Shown one piece after another: positions 24,598-33,251 of a stretch of 64,000 nt of DNA. Source of the stretch: Paenibacillus albidus (lineage in GTDB: Bacteria > Bacillota > Bacilli > Paenibacillales > Paenibacillaceae); the NCBI RefSeq assembly GCF_014644435.1, contig NZ_BMKR01000009.1, positions 186,001 through 250,000 on the forward strand, written 5' to 3'. Position 1 is the stretch's first letter. Each line of letters opens with the position of its first letter. The notes beneath the pieces were generated by a model that had not been told where the DNA came from, did not search any database, and was given only the letters and a program-made list of their open reading frames with translations. A program made the translations under genes and the position numbers.

Positions 24598-27445
24598 TTG
24601 CTGCTCCAGAAGAAAGTTTCAGTTCGGCAGAGAGTGTCTTTAATCCGCTCAGGTTCAACTCTGCATACTTGGCCACTTCAAATGAGGTTAGAGCCAAATT
24701 AAACCCGGTCTCCACCGCCTGTACCCCCTCCGCGTACGCATCAGAGGTCAGAGAGAGGCTTGTTGCCTCAGCAAAATTCTGCTCCACATTCCATCCCATC
24801 GTATCACTTTCGAATCCATACAGCGTACCCGGTTCCACTGCTTCACCAGGAGGAGTAGTGCCGCCTTCAGCTCCATCCGGGATATCGCCCGGTGACCAGG
24901 CGACCGCCTGAATCTGATCGATATAGAGTGTGCTGCTGAACGGATGATCTTTGGAGTACGAATCTCCGCTGAGCGCATTGACGTAGATGGAGAAGGCTTG
25001 CACGTTCTTGGCATTGACCGCATCCAGCTTTTTGCCGGTATTGGCACTATCCCAAGGTGCGGTTGTGAAATCTTTGAACGGAATCTCCACCCAGCGGGGG
25101 ATCGTATCTTCCAAGGACGGATAATACTCAAAAGATATATCGTTCGCTTTGATCTGCACAACCATTTTTTTGCCGCTGGCATCCGGTACAAGCCAGAACT
25201 TGATCTTGCCTGTGCCCGACCAATCCCGGCTGCCCAGGTTCTTGGTTATTCCGGTGTAGCCTTGCCCCGCCAAAGTATAATCCAATTTTAAAGCGTATTG
25301 CCCGTTTTGGGCATGCTCTGTATTAAGCTCGATTGTATTGGTATCTCCGTTCGGGCTGTACGAGGCGCGCAGCAGATCGTCGCTGCTTTTGTAGCTCTCA
25401 AAATCATCTACCCATGCCGGGTCGTTGCTTTCCCCTGTATAGGCATTAATCAATTGAATGTTGTCCACATAAATGGGACCGTCATATTGCAGCCCGCTGC
25501 CGATAATGGCAAATGACAATCCGGTGGCCGCTTCAATTTGCGCTGAGCTGCTCAAATCGATAACAGCCGAATATTTGCCATAGACAGCACCGTTCACTGA
25601 AATCCGTTCAAGGTCAGCCAGCTTGGCCGCGTCCGCTGTTACAGATTTATCGGAGCTTGGCGGCAGCTCTACCGCTGCACGAAGATTCGCACTTTCGTCC
25701 TTGGCTCCTGCTGCCAGCGGAACCCATACATCGAACGACACCCGGTTAACCCATTGTAAGTTCACACTCTCTGCAATACCTGGCAGACCTGCTTTCAATT
25801 CCTGCCAGCTGTCTGTGTAGACCAGATCTGACACACCGATCGCGAGCTTGCCATCCCCCTCCAGAGAGATATGGGAGAAATCAGAACCAATCGTCACGGG
25901 ATATGCACCATGGGATTGTATACCGGCGATATCCTGATCAAATGTGAATTGCTTCAAAATAATCTCGGGAACGCCGAAGTAGATTTTAACCGTTTCTTCC
26001 TGTACGGATTGGTCAGCTGCGTAGACTCTGACGGTAAGCTCTGTACTCTTGCCGTTCAAATCTGCTGTAGGCTGCCACTCGGCTGCATAGAATCCTTGAT
26101 CATTCAATGTCATCTCATGCTCTCCGGCAGAACCAGCGGTGACGAAAACCACCTTGGACGGCTGCTGATCCAACACTTTGGCCCGCACAGTCGTCGTATT
26201 CGTCCGAATGGTCTCTTGGCCTGTCGGTGATACGATGTGCATCGATGGCTTTTTGGCAGCCGCAATAACCTCTTGATTGTACACATTCGTCAAATCCTGG
26301 CTGAAGTATGTGTATGGATCATCATAATATTGCTCAAAATCCGGCAGCAGCTCATGATCTCCATGTTGCACCGACCCCCTATAAGGGACAAAAATCGATT
26401 CATAATTAAAGTTAGCCCAAGTCAGCATATAAGCCATTCGTTTCGCATCCGGGTCGGATTGCAGCGCAGCAATCAGTTTGGTGAAGAAGGCCTTGTCGGC
26501 TGTCTCCGTCGGCTTCACATTCGAATAACCGAATTCGGTGAACGCCGCTACTTTCCCGCGGGCATCCGCCAGCTTGGAGATCAGCCTGGCATCATCCACA
26601 ACCGTGTTGAACCATCCCTGATTATTGCCGTCATAGTAAGTATCGAATCCCAGAATGTCCACATAGTCGTCGCCGGGATATGTTTTGAGGAACGTTTCCT
26701 CCAGACTGTTAAACGGACTTCCCGGTGAGAATGCATACAGGAAGTTGTGCACGCCTTTGACATCGCGCAGATATTCTTCGGTGTAACGGTAGATTTCAAT
26801 GTACTGCTCCTTGGTTGTATATGGCGCTCCCCACCAGAACCAGCCGCCATTCTGTTCATGGAATGGTCTGAAGATAACCGGAATGAAGTTGCCGTCATCA
26901 TCTTTCAGATGCAGCGCGAAATCGGCAATTTTGTCGAGGAACAAGTTGAACTCCTCATGCTTGTCACCACCCGGAAGAATATGCGAGACCACATTGCCGC
27001 TGGTATCATAGAAGTCTTTGCCTGTAACAAAGTTAGGCATATGCGAGCTGAGTGCCAGCACGCCGCCGCTTTCATAGGCTTGCTTCATAGCCGCAACCAG
27101 ATTGTCACGATTCTGCTCTGGCGTATTGGTCATCAGACCGGGTTTCTCGAACCCTTCCAGACTCAGCGTATCCCAGCCGAACATAGCCGGATGATCACCT
27201 ACCACGCTGTACGTATCCGAAGTGACGTTCCCTACAGGGGCGGACAATGCCTCATCCGTAGCATGCTGGTGCCCGAACAGAACATGTTTGCCGCGAATGT
27301 CCTGCAGATAAGCAAACAACGAACGAGTAGCCGGCGTTGCATCCGCATCCGCCAACGTTACGACACGGATGTTAGCGCCCGGCTCTTCGGTTGGAGCTGC
27401 TGTTGGCACCGGAGTTGGTGTCACGCCGGATGATCCGCCGCTCAC
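24527..27445 (-). CDS. GH26 mannanase catalytic and binding-domain part
   Basis: A 972-codon frame without its own signal peptide or ribosome binding site, so it is the middle of a larger protein. A Pro/Thr linker is followed by the GH26 barrel (about 30-375). That barrel has HVLFGHQHAT, the acid-base Glu in FRPFHEQNGGWFWWG and the nucleophile Glu in AAFTEFGYSNVK. An Ig-like domain (about 380-470), a CBM27-like mannan-binding module, a second jelly-roll module with WVDDFESY and TITKNLGSRDW-type strands, and a third CBM27-like region follow. Endo-acting cleavage of beta-1,4-mannan at the cell surface is inferred. Confidence 0.85.
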   Translation of the reverse strand: MSGGSSGVTPTPVPTAAPTEEPGANIRVVTLADADATPATRSLFAYLQDIRGKHVLFGHQHATDEALSAPVGNVTSDTYSVVGDHPAMFGWDTLSLEGFEKPGLMTNTPEQNRDNLVAAMKQAYESGGVLALSSHMPNFVTGKDFYDTSGNVVSHILPGGDKHEEFNLFLDKIADFALHLKDDDGNFIPVIFRPFHEQNGGWFWWGAPYTTKEQYIEIYRYTEEYLRDVKGVHNFLYAFSPGSPFNSLEETFLKTYPGDDYVDILGFDTYYDGNNQGWFNTVVDDARLISKLADARGKVAAFTEFGYSNVKPTETADKAFFTKLIAALQSDPDAKRMAYMLTWANFNYESIFVPYRGSVQHGDHELLPDFEQYYDDPYTYFSQDLTNVYNQEVIAAAKKPSMHIVSPTGQETIRTNTTTVRAKVLDQQPSKVVFVTAGSAGEHEMTLNDQGFYAAEWQPTADLNGKSTELTVRVYAADQSVQEETVKIYFGVPEIILKQFTFDQDIAGIQSHGAYPVTIGSDFSHISLEGDGKLAIGVSDLVYTDSWQELKAGLPGIAESVNLQWVNRVSFDVWVPLAAGAKDESANLRAAVELPPSSDKSVTADAAKLADLERISVNGAVYGKYSAVIDLSSSAQIEAATGLSFAIIGSGLQYDGPIYVDNIQLINAYTGESNDPAWVDDFESYKSSDDLLRASYSPNGDTNTIELNTEHAQNGQYALKLDYTLAGQGYTGITKNLGSRDWSGTGKIKFWLVPDASGKKMVVQIKANDISFEYYPSLEDTIPRWVEIPFKDFTTAPWDSANTGKKLDAVNAKNVQAFSIYVNALSGDSYSKDHPFSSTLYIDQIQAVAWSPGDIPDGAEGGTTPPGEAVEPGTLYGFESDTMGWNVEQNFAEATSLSLTSDAYAEGVQAVETGFNLALTSFEVAKYAELNLSGLKTLSAELKLSSGAANVYLYVKTGSGWTWQDKDLFGFC

Positions 27446-28661
27446 CGGAGCGGTGGTGGCAATTGGCGCTGCCGCAAGCTGCTGCTCCGCCGATTACAAC
27501 CGTGGTGCCGGGAGCAAGCAGCTTACCGTTCAATGTAACACCGCTGGCTTGCACAATCAGACTGCCAATATCTCCGGCACCGGTAATCGAAGTATTGGCA
27601 GCGCTCTCATTAATCACAAGACTGTTGATCTTCGCTCCTGAAGCAAGCTTAATCTCCGCCTTATGATTAAGCACGACTTGTTCCATGATTGTGCCTTCAG
27701 CCAATTCCAACAGACCGTCACTGTTCAGAGTCACTTTAGCAATCCTGGTTGTCCCTGTAAGATGGAGACGTACGCGCCCCTCTTTGCGGTCTACCGTCAC
27801 TTCATTCAGCATCGATTGGTTCAGATTCACGGAATTTTCTCCGCCGCCGGAGACAAAGGTATGACCCTTAACAGTCACACCGTCCAATGTTGCTTCACCG
27901 CTTCCAATGCCTGCCGTCAAATAGAGGTTGCCGCTCAATGCAGCCTCTTTGAGTAGAACACCGGATGTATTGATAATGGAGTTACCGGCAATATTCCCGC
28001 CAGCAAACTCTCCGCTTACAGAGAAGTAACCGCTCACCAAGCGGTCAACAAGGGTTATTGCTTCAGCGCGGGTGATCTTGCCTGCCGGCAGAAACGCTCC
28101 GGATTCATACCCGCTGATGACACCGGACAACGCACTCACGGCCTCCCGCGCATCACTGCTGAGAGCTGCCGAATCTTTAAAAGTGACAGAACTGCCGTTT
28201 GCCGGTTTTAAGCTGAACACACGTGCCAGCAATGTGACAGCATCTTGCCGGGTAATTTCGGCAGACGCCTTGGCTTCGTTATTCGGAAACCCTTCATAAT
28301 ATCCCGCCGCTTTGGCCACAGAAAGTGCACTGCGATACCAAGCATCCGTTGGAACATCAGAAAAGTGGGTATCTGCCTGTGCCGTAAATCCGAATACTTT
28401 GTTCAGCACATTCACGAACTCGGCACGGGTAATGCTGCGGTCCGGCTGGAATGTACCGTCCTCATAGCCGTTAATGATCCCATTGCCCGTCCATCTGTCG
28501 ATACTCGCTTCGGCCCAGTGTCCGGCTTTACTTTGCTGCGCCGCAGCCGCGTGAACGGAACTGCCGGATATACCGGTGGTTTGAGCAAATGCTGGAGACA
28601 TCGATGTGATCATTAAGATTACGGCCAAAGACAAAACTAGCCAATGACGAAACTTCTTCAT
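27372..28661 (-). CDS. N-terminal part of the mannanase: signal peptide, three SLH repeats, beta-helix segment
   Basis: Starts MKKFRHWLVLSLAVILMITS after GGGAGG, a typical signal peptide ending SPAFA. Three S-layer-homology repeats follow (ASIDRWTGNGIINGYEDGTF, ITRAEFVNVLNKVFGF; YEGFPNNEA; GYESGAFLPAGKITRAEAI), which bind pyruvylated wall polymer. After them comes a beta-solenoid-like stretch of short repeats (GNIAGNSIINTSGVLL, GATINSLVINES-type). The frame then leaves the linker and ends in an out-of-frame tail with HHRSGERRII. Confidence 0.85.
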   Translation of the reverse strand: MKKFRHWLVLSLAVILMITSMSPAFAQTTGISGSSVHAAAAQQSKAGHWAEASIDRWTGNGIINGYEDGTFQPDRSITRAEFVNVLNKVFGFTAQADTHFSDVPTDAWYRSALSVAKAAGYYEGFPNNEAKASAEITRQDAVTLLARVFSLKPANGSSVTFKDSAALSSDAREAVSALSGVISGYESGAFLPAGKITRAEAITLVDRLVSGYFSVSGEFAGGNIAGNSIINTSGVLLKEAALSGNLYLTAGIGSGEATLDGVTVKGHTFVSGGGENSVNLNQSMLNEVTVDRKEGRVRLHLTGTTRIAKVTLNSDGLLELAEGTIMEQVVLNHKAEIKLASGAKINSLVINESAANTSITGAGDIGSLIVQASGVTLNGKLLAPGTTVVIGGAAACGSANCHHRSGERRIIRRDTNSGANSSSNRRAGR

Positions 28662-28733
28662 AATTAACCTCCCTGGAATATGATCGGTATGGCCTACTCC
28701 CGGTCCAGTGTCAGGCACACCGGATTTCCGGTA

Positions 28734-28757
28734 GTATTTTGTTATATTTTTGTTATC
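28734..28757. repeat. 24-bp motif, copy 1 of the mannanase upstream repeat pair
   Basis: Starts GTATTTTGTTAT and ends TTTTGTTATC. It is identical to the copy at 28895-28918 except for two central bases. Each copy is itself two direct half sites of the type TTTTGTTAT, 12 bases apart. It lies about 75 bp before the mannanase start. Confidence 0.8.
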
Positions 28758-28813
28758 ACCTCCAATTCAATATAAAGATACAGCACACCCATTTAACTTG
28801 CGTCCCAAAATAT

Positions 28814-28827
28814 TGTAAGCGTTTCAC
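28814..28827. promoter_or_regulatory. cre-like site upstream of the mannanase
   Basis: TGTAAGCGTTTCAC matches 12 of 14 positions of the CcpA catabolite-response consensus. It lies between the two 24-bp repeats, about 155 bp before the start codon. Carbon catabolite control of a mannanase would be expected. Confidence 0.45.
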
Positions 28828-28894
28828 TAACTGATTTTAGCAAGTTTTCAGACGGAATAATAGGTTTTGTATTTACTTTTATCTAATTTATTTT

Positions 28895-28918
28895 GTATTT
28901 TGTTATTATTTTGTTATC
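28895..28918. repeat. 24-bp motif, copy 2 of the mannanase upstream repeat pair
   Basis: Same motif as at 28734-28757, same orientation, 161 bp further upstream. A degenerate third copy (GGTTTTGTATTTACTTTTATC) lies at about 28863. Likely binding sites of a dedicated regulator. Confidence 0.8.
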
Positions 28919-28946
28919 TAATACCTTGATTGGTGAATATCAAGAC

Positions 28947-29004
28947 AAAAAAAAGAACATGTCCGGGTTGGATCGCACAGCGACCCTCCTGCGGAACATG
29001 TTCT
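28947..29004 (-). terminator. intrinsic terminator
   Basis: AGAACATGTCCG pairs with CGGAACATGTTCT (one bulge) across a 26-nt loop, followed on the minus strand by eight Ts. It ends the small gene to its right and isolates the mannanase promoter. Confidence 0.8.
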
Positions 29005-29024
29005 AATTGGTTTCGGCACAAGAT

Positions 29025-29372
29025 TCAGATGAGCGAAATGGCCAGCAGTTCAAACAGGACCAGCGGCAGAATCGCGTTGCCACCATACGGAACTCCCGGA
29101 TAATACGGGCTTGGATAAACTCCCGGATAAGGATTGAAGAACCCGCGCGACATCTCAGGGGCCGTCACATCCAAATAGACATGCCTGCCATCCATTCCCG
29201 CAAGTACTCCCTCATGCATTTGGCCATCAAGCGTCTGTACACAGACATGATGATTCAAGTAAGGCTTGCAGCACTGATGCAGCGACTCACGGACACCGTG
29301 CAGGTGCTGGACCGCAGCCGGGTCGGCTTGGTAGATCACGTCCGAATGCTGCGCATTATTGGTTATTGACAT
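29025..29372 (-). CDS. small membrane protein with Sm-like segment, paralogue of the gene at 13806-14057
   Basis: A 115-residue protein. After a hydrophilic N-terminus with a CC pair comes VCVQTLDGQMHEGVLAGMDG then RHVYLDV, the same bent-sheet pattern as its paralogue. It is followed by a Pro/Tyr/Gly-rich stretch (NPYPGVYPSPYYPGVPYGG) and the C-terminal helix ILPLVLFELLAISLI. GGAGG lies 11 nt before the ATG. The Tyr/Pro-rich segment suggests a coat or envelope protein, but this is inference. Confidence 0.7.
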   Translation of the reverse strand: MSITNNAQHSDVIYQADPAAVQHLHGVRESLHQCCKPYLNHHVCVQTLDGQMHEGVLAGMDGRHVYLDVTAPEMSRGFFNPYPGVYPSPYYPGVPYGGNAILPLVLFELLAISLI

Positions 29373-29444
29373 TTGATGTTTGACCTCCGTAAATGGATTT
29401 GCTCCATTCTATGCAGAAGCCCAGCGGCAGGTGCCTAGACGTTC

Positions 29445-29792
29445 CTAGGGGATGGCAATCTTTTCAACCTTCACGTTTACGGCCGCAAGCGTAAGTCCCA
29501 TCATGCCCTCAACCGCATCCCGCACATTTTGCTGCAACGTATAACATACCTCTTGAATGATGCAGCCGTAGTGCACAATAATCCGCAGATTAATCGCCAC
29601 ATCCGCTTCCGTCACTTCTACAGACATTCCCTTGGGAACGTTTTTCCCGCCGAGCCGCTTCGCCCAACCCTTGGAGATGCTGCTTCCCGACATCCCCGCA
29701 ATGCCTGGCGTATCCATTACTACATGGCCTATAATGGTCGAAACAGCATCATCCGAAATATGAACCTGCCCATTTTGATTTGCTTCCTCCAT
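29445..29792 (-). CDS. Asp23/Gls24 family envelope stress protein
   Basis: A 115-residue Asp23-family protein: VHISDDAVSTIIGHVVMDTP, GIAGMSG, VEVTEADVAINLRIIVHYG and the coiled end VCYTLQQNVRDAVEGMMGL. Relatives (Asp23, YqhY, YloU) form membrane-associated assemblies or influence lipid synthesis. AAGGAGG lies 8 nt before the chosen ATG. Confidence 0.88.
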   Translation of the reverse strand: MEEANQNGQVHISDDAVSTIIGHVVMDTPGIAGMSGSSISKGWAKRLGGKNVPKGMSVEVTEADVAINLRIIVHYGCIIQEVCYTLQQNVRDAVEGMMGLTLAAVNVKVEKIAIP

Positions 29793-29837
29793 TACAACAA
29801 CCTCCTTCATCTTTGCTCTTTGTTAATCGAAGAGAAG

Positions 29838-30923
29838 TTAAAGGCTCTCCTCTGGCCAGTGATGCCTGATAAACAGCTCATACACATTCGCGGCTACTAT
29901 TTTGATTATCATATATATCGGGATAATAAGCAAAATCCCCAGAATGCCTGCCAGATCCCCGCCAACCAGGACCAATATGATCGTTGTCAGCGGATGAATA
30001 TCCAGCTTTTTGCCAAACACATAAGGAGCAATGACATTATCCTGAATTTGCTGGGCTGCAAGCACCACGATAATCGCCCATAGCCCGGTAGACGGGGATT
30101 CGATCACCCCGATAATAAAGATCGGCACAGCGGACAGAATCGCTCCGATAAAAGGAACAAAGTTCATCACAACTGCGATCAAGGTCAACAACAGCGCATA
30201 GGGGAGGCCGATCAGCAGAAATCCCAAATACATCAGCACACCCAGAGCGAGGTTCACCAGCACCCGTCCAACGATGAAGCTGCTGAGCGCATAATCGATA
30301 TCCGCCATCATACGCGTTCCTGCTTCACGGAATTTCCGCGGCATAAAGCTGACAATCTTGCGGCCGAACTTTCCGCCTTCCTTCAGCATGTAGAACAAAA
30401 TAATCGGGAAGGTAAATAGAATCACCGCAAAATTGGACACAAACGAAAATAACCCCGATACATAATTGGATACCAGCGTGAATCCCTTGTTCAGATACTC
30501 GGTGATCTGTGAGGAAGGACTAATCCCCTCCGGCAAAAAAGAGGACAACAGCTCGCTGTTTTCCAGCTTTTGAAGCTGCTCACTCATCGCTTCAAAGAGG
30601 CTTGGCGCATTATTAACAAGCGTAATGAGCTGCGTGCGCAGTGAAGGCCCGACGCCGAAGCTGAAGCTCAGCAAAAGAATGGCAATGCCCAGATAGACGA
30701 GCAGAATAGCCAAGGTCCGGTTCAGTTTGCGTTTCTCCATCCAATCTATCAGCGGCCGGAGCAGATAATAAAAGAAGCCGGCCAGCATCAAGGGGATAAT
30801 AATTACACTAAACAGCGAGACTAACGGTGTAAAAATAAAATCAACCAGCGTTCCAACATAAACGATAGCCAGTACCAGCAGAACCGCGGCACAAATCCGG
30901 ATAAACAAATTTAATTTCGCCAT
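29838..30923 (-). CDS. AI-2E family (PerM/YtvI-like) permease
   Basis: A 361-residue integral membrane protein with about eight hydrophobic segments. Diagnostic parts are the N-terminal helix pair LVDFIFTPLVSLFSVIIIPL, the central FLLIGLPYALLLTLIAVVMN and FVPFIGAILSAVPIFIIG, and near the end QIQDNVIAPYVFGKKLDIHP. Relatives export small molecules or act as Na/H or Li antiporters; substrate unknown. It lies just left of the histidine-kinase gene and may be under its control. Confidence 0.88.
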   Translation of the reverse strand: MAKLNLFIRICAAVLLVLAIVYVGTLVDFIFTPLVSLFSVIIIPLMLAGFFYYLLRPLIDWMEKRKLNRTLAILLVYLGIAILLLSFSFGVGPSLRTQLITLVNNAPSLFEAMSEQLQKLENSELLSSFLPEGISPSSQITEYLNKGFTLVSNYVSGLFSFVSNFAVILFTFPIILFYMLKEGGKFGRKIVSFMPRKFREAGTRMMADIDYALSSFIVGRVLVNLALGVLMYLGFLLIGLPYALLLTLIAVVMNFVPFIGAILSAVPIFIIGVIESPSTGLWAIIVVLAAQQIQDNVIAPYVFGKKLDIHPLTTIILVLVGGDLAGILGILLIIPIYMIIKIVAANVYELFIRHHWPEESL

Positions 30924-30947
30924 ACCGTCCCCCTTTTCTAATGTGCT

Positions 30948-32366
30948 CTATTTCTGAATTTGTATGGTGAATACAGTCGATTCCGGGTCCCGCCGCTCCA
31001 GGTGCAGCGTACCGCCCATTTTTTCCGTGTTTTTCATGGCAATGGATAATCCGAGTCCGGTTCCTCCACTGCCCGTCCGCGCCTGGTCTCCACGCACAAA
31101 CGGATCAAAGATCGTAGACCACAGCTCTTGCGGAATGCCTACACCTGTATCGGCAATCTCAATTACAATATGCTGCTCCAGCGGAATCACCTCTACCCGC
31201 AGCCGGGTCCCGGGAGGGTTATAGATCAAGGCGTTGGATAACAGATTATGGACTACACTTGACAGCAGCTCCGGATCATACCGGGCATAAACCCCCTCAT
31301 CGGGAATATGAAAATGCAGCACAAACTGCTTTTGCTCAATCTCCCCGTACATGTCGGCCATCAGCTCACGCAGAAATTCTCCCAGCTCCCGCTGCTTCAA
31401 ATGCAGCACGAAATCCGGCGAATCCATCTTGAGCAGTTCCAGCATGTTCTGAATCAGCCTGGTGACCTGCGATGATTTATTGTAAATATAACTTAAAAAA
31501 CGCTTCTGGCGCTCCTCATCCCCTCCCCGGCCTTCATAAAGCGCTTGTGCGTAGCCTTGGATACTTGTAATCGGGGTCTTCAGGTCATGGGACAAATCCA
31601 CAATCAACCGCTGCTTGCTCTCTTCTACCAGGCGTTTCTCTTCGGTAGTCTTCTCGATCACATCCGCCATATAGTTGAAGGTCTCGCCGATCTGAGCAAA
31701 TTCTTTCTCCGCATACAGCGAGATCCGTGTATTATAATTCCCTTCAATCATCTGCTTAAGGCCGAGCGTAATGATGCGCAGAGGTTTGCGGATACGCCGT
31801 GCGACCCAATAGCTGTACACAAAGATCAGCAGCAGCACCAGCCCAACGGCCAGAAACACATAAAAGGACAAAGGGTGATTCAGATAGGAGACTAACGGAC
31901 CGCTGTTGATGGAGATCTCGATCGCTTCCCGGGGAATTTTCAGGAGCAGCCATCTTTCGCTGCCGCCCCCCTGAAAAGCAGCCAATGAATAGTAATACGT
32001 CTGATCCTCACGGTTCTCCAGCCCCTTGAACAGGTCTTCGTTCGCATACTGGGTGACCAGATCCTTTTTTTCGCCCACTACTTTGATTACTTTGCGTTCA
32101 GCATCCAGCACTTCCAGCCAGCCGCCGCTTTGCAGTAGCCGCTCGCTCTCGATCCCCTCACCGGGACTGCTCAGATAGGCATTGGCATCGGCCTTTAGCT
32201 CAGGATCGGCGATCCGCTTCTCTCCAAAGATATGCGTCACATCCAGGCTAACGAACAGGTAAACCCCAAGCACAAGGAATAACAGCATCAAGTTGAAGAG
32301 AAGAAAATCCAGGGTCAGCGACTGCTGGAGAGGGCGGTTATCTCTACTTTTCCATAGGCGCTTCAA
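30948..32366 (-). CDS. sensor histidine kinase
   Basis: A 472-residue membrane kinase. TM1 (FNLMLLFLVLGVYLFVSLDV) and TM2 (YVFLAVGLVLLLIFVYSYWV) flank an extracellular sensor of about 120 residues. HAMP follows, then the phospho-acceptor box LIVDLSHDLKTPITSIQGYA, N box LLSNALIYNPPG, G1 IADTGVGIP and G2 GSGGTGLGLSIA. The TTG start overlaps the response-regulator gene by 23 bases, so the two are coupled. Signal unknown; the nearest targets are the AI-2E permease and perhaps DegV. Confidence 0.92.
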   Translation of the reverse strand: MKRLWKSRDNRPLQQSLTLDFLLFNLMLLFLVLGVYLFVSLDVTHIFGEKRIADPELKADANAYLSSPGEGIESERLLQSGGWLEVLDAERKVIKVVGEKKDLVTQYANEDLFKGLENREDQTYYYSLAAFQGGGSERWLLLKIPREAIEISINSGPLVSYLNHPLSFYVFLAVGLVLLLIFVYSYWVARRIRKPLRIITLGLKQMIEGNYNTRISLYAEKEFAQIGETFNYMADVIEKTTEEKRLVEESKQRLIVDLSHDLKTPITSIQGYAQALYEGRGGDEERQKRFLSYIYNKSSQVTRLIQNMLELLKMDSPDFVLHLKQRELGEFLRELMADMYGEIEQKQFVLHFHIPDEGVYARYDPELLSSVVHNLLSNALIYNPPGTRLRVEVIPLEQHIVIEIADTGVGIPQELWSTIFDPFVRGDQARTGSGGTGLGLSIAMKNTEKMGGTLHLERRDPESTVFTIQIQK

Positions 32367-33045
32367 ATTTATATCCCAACCCTCTGATCGTTTTCAAATA
32401 CTCCGGTTTCTTGGAATCCTGTTCGATCTTCTCGCGGATATTGCTGATATGTACCATAATGCTGTTATCTTCATACACGTAAAAATCCTCCCACACCGCT
32501 TCATAAATCTTCTTGCGGGTGAACACACGTCCCGGCTGCTCCATCAGGAGCTCCACAATTTTGTATTCGGTAGAAGTCAAGGTGACCGGTTCACCCGAAC
32601 GATACAGCAGGCAGCTGGCCCGGTCCAGCGTAAGTTCGCCCAGCTTCAGCTGTTCACTTTTGGCCTCAACTGCCGGAGCGTCGAATTGATGCACCCGCCG
32701 CAGCAGCGCACCCACCCGGGCGGCAATTTCCAGCGGATTGAACGGTTTGGCGATATAATCATCCGCTCCAAGCTCCAGCCCCAGAATTTTGTCGTGATGC
32801 TGGCTTTTGGCCGAAAGAAAAAGGACCGGGAACTGATACTCCTGGCGGATCTTTTTCAGCAATTGCAGTCCGTCCATGCCCGGCATCATAATATCGAGAA
32901 TCGCGAGATCAATCTTGTGATTCTGAATCAACAGGAGTGCCTCGGGACCGCTATTCGCTTCGAGGAGGGTATACTCCTTCTCCAGATAGAGCTGCAGCAG
33001 TTCCACAATCTCCGTCTCATCGTCGGCAATCAGAATCGTATACAC
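32344..33045 (-). CDS. OmpR/PhoB-type response regulator
   Basis: A 233-residue regulator. Receiver: acidic pocket IADDETE, phospho-acceptor Asp in AILDIMMPGMDG, switch FLSAKSQ and Lys in YIAKPFNP. The C-terminal winged helix has LTSTEYKIVELLMEQPGRV and IMVHISNIREKIEQD. Start is GTG after GGAGGGGG. Partner of the downstream kinase. Confidence 0.94.
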   Translation of the reverse strand: MYTILIADDETEIVELLQLYLEKEYTLLEANSGPEALLLIQNHKIDLAILDIMMPGMDGLQLLKKIRQEYQFPVLFLSAKSQHHDKILGLELGADDYIAKPFNPLEIAARVGALLRRVHQFDAPAVEAKSEQLKLGELTLDRASCLLYRSGEPVTLTSTEYKIVELLMEQPGRVFTRKKIYEAVWEDFYVYEDNSIMVHISNIREKIEQDSKKPEYLKTIRGLGYKFEAPMEK

Positions 33046-33181
33046 ACTTACATCCCCCTCCGTCTCGATTCCCTTATTCTTAAATGTTTAGGTTCAATCT
33101 ATATGGGCTTTCCCAACTATAGCTTAACAATCTAAATGTTGTCTTAACCCAATCTAAAGATTAACTAAATTTATCGGTATG

Positions 33182-33219
33182 AAAAAAAACGTACACGGGA
33201 AGCAGGGCTCCCGTCTACG
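33182..33219 (-). terminator. terminator after the DegV gene
   Basis: On the minus strand GTAGACGGGA pairs with TCCCGTGTAC (one mismatch) over an 8-nt loop, then eight Ts. Confidence 0.85.
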
Positions 33220-33251
33220 ATTGAGTAATTTTTATCACAAAGTAAATCAAC

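Larger units (their letters stand above)
24379..28661 (-). pseudogene. SLH-anchored GH26 beta-mannanase gene broken by two frameshifts
   Basis: Three consecutive minus-strand frames make up one long secreted enzyme. The first break is near 27480-27500: removing one base in GCTTGCGG would turn the Cys-Gly-Ser reading into an Ala-rich linker that runs into the mannanase frame. The second is near 24540-24550: the frame ends GWTWQDKDLFGFC, while a one-base shift continues YLDSANGFTAVSLSL to the natural stop. Repaired length is roughly 1,420 residues. Either the gene is decaying or the assembly has single-base errors. Both halves retain all expected motifs, which favours recent damage or error. 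Confidence 0.75.

Noticed and set aside
26237..27433. Plus-strand frames of 163 and 228 codons inside the mannanase region
   Set aside because: They oppose strongly conserved GH26 motifs and lack start signals.
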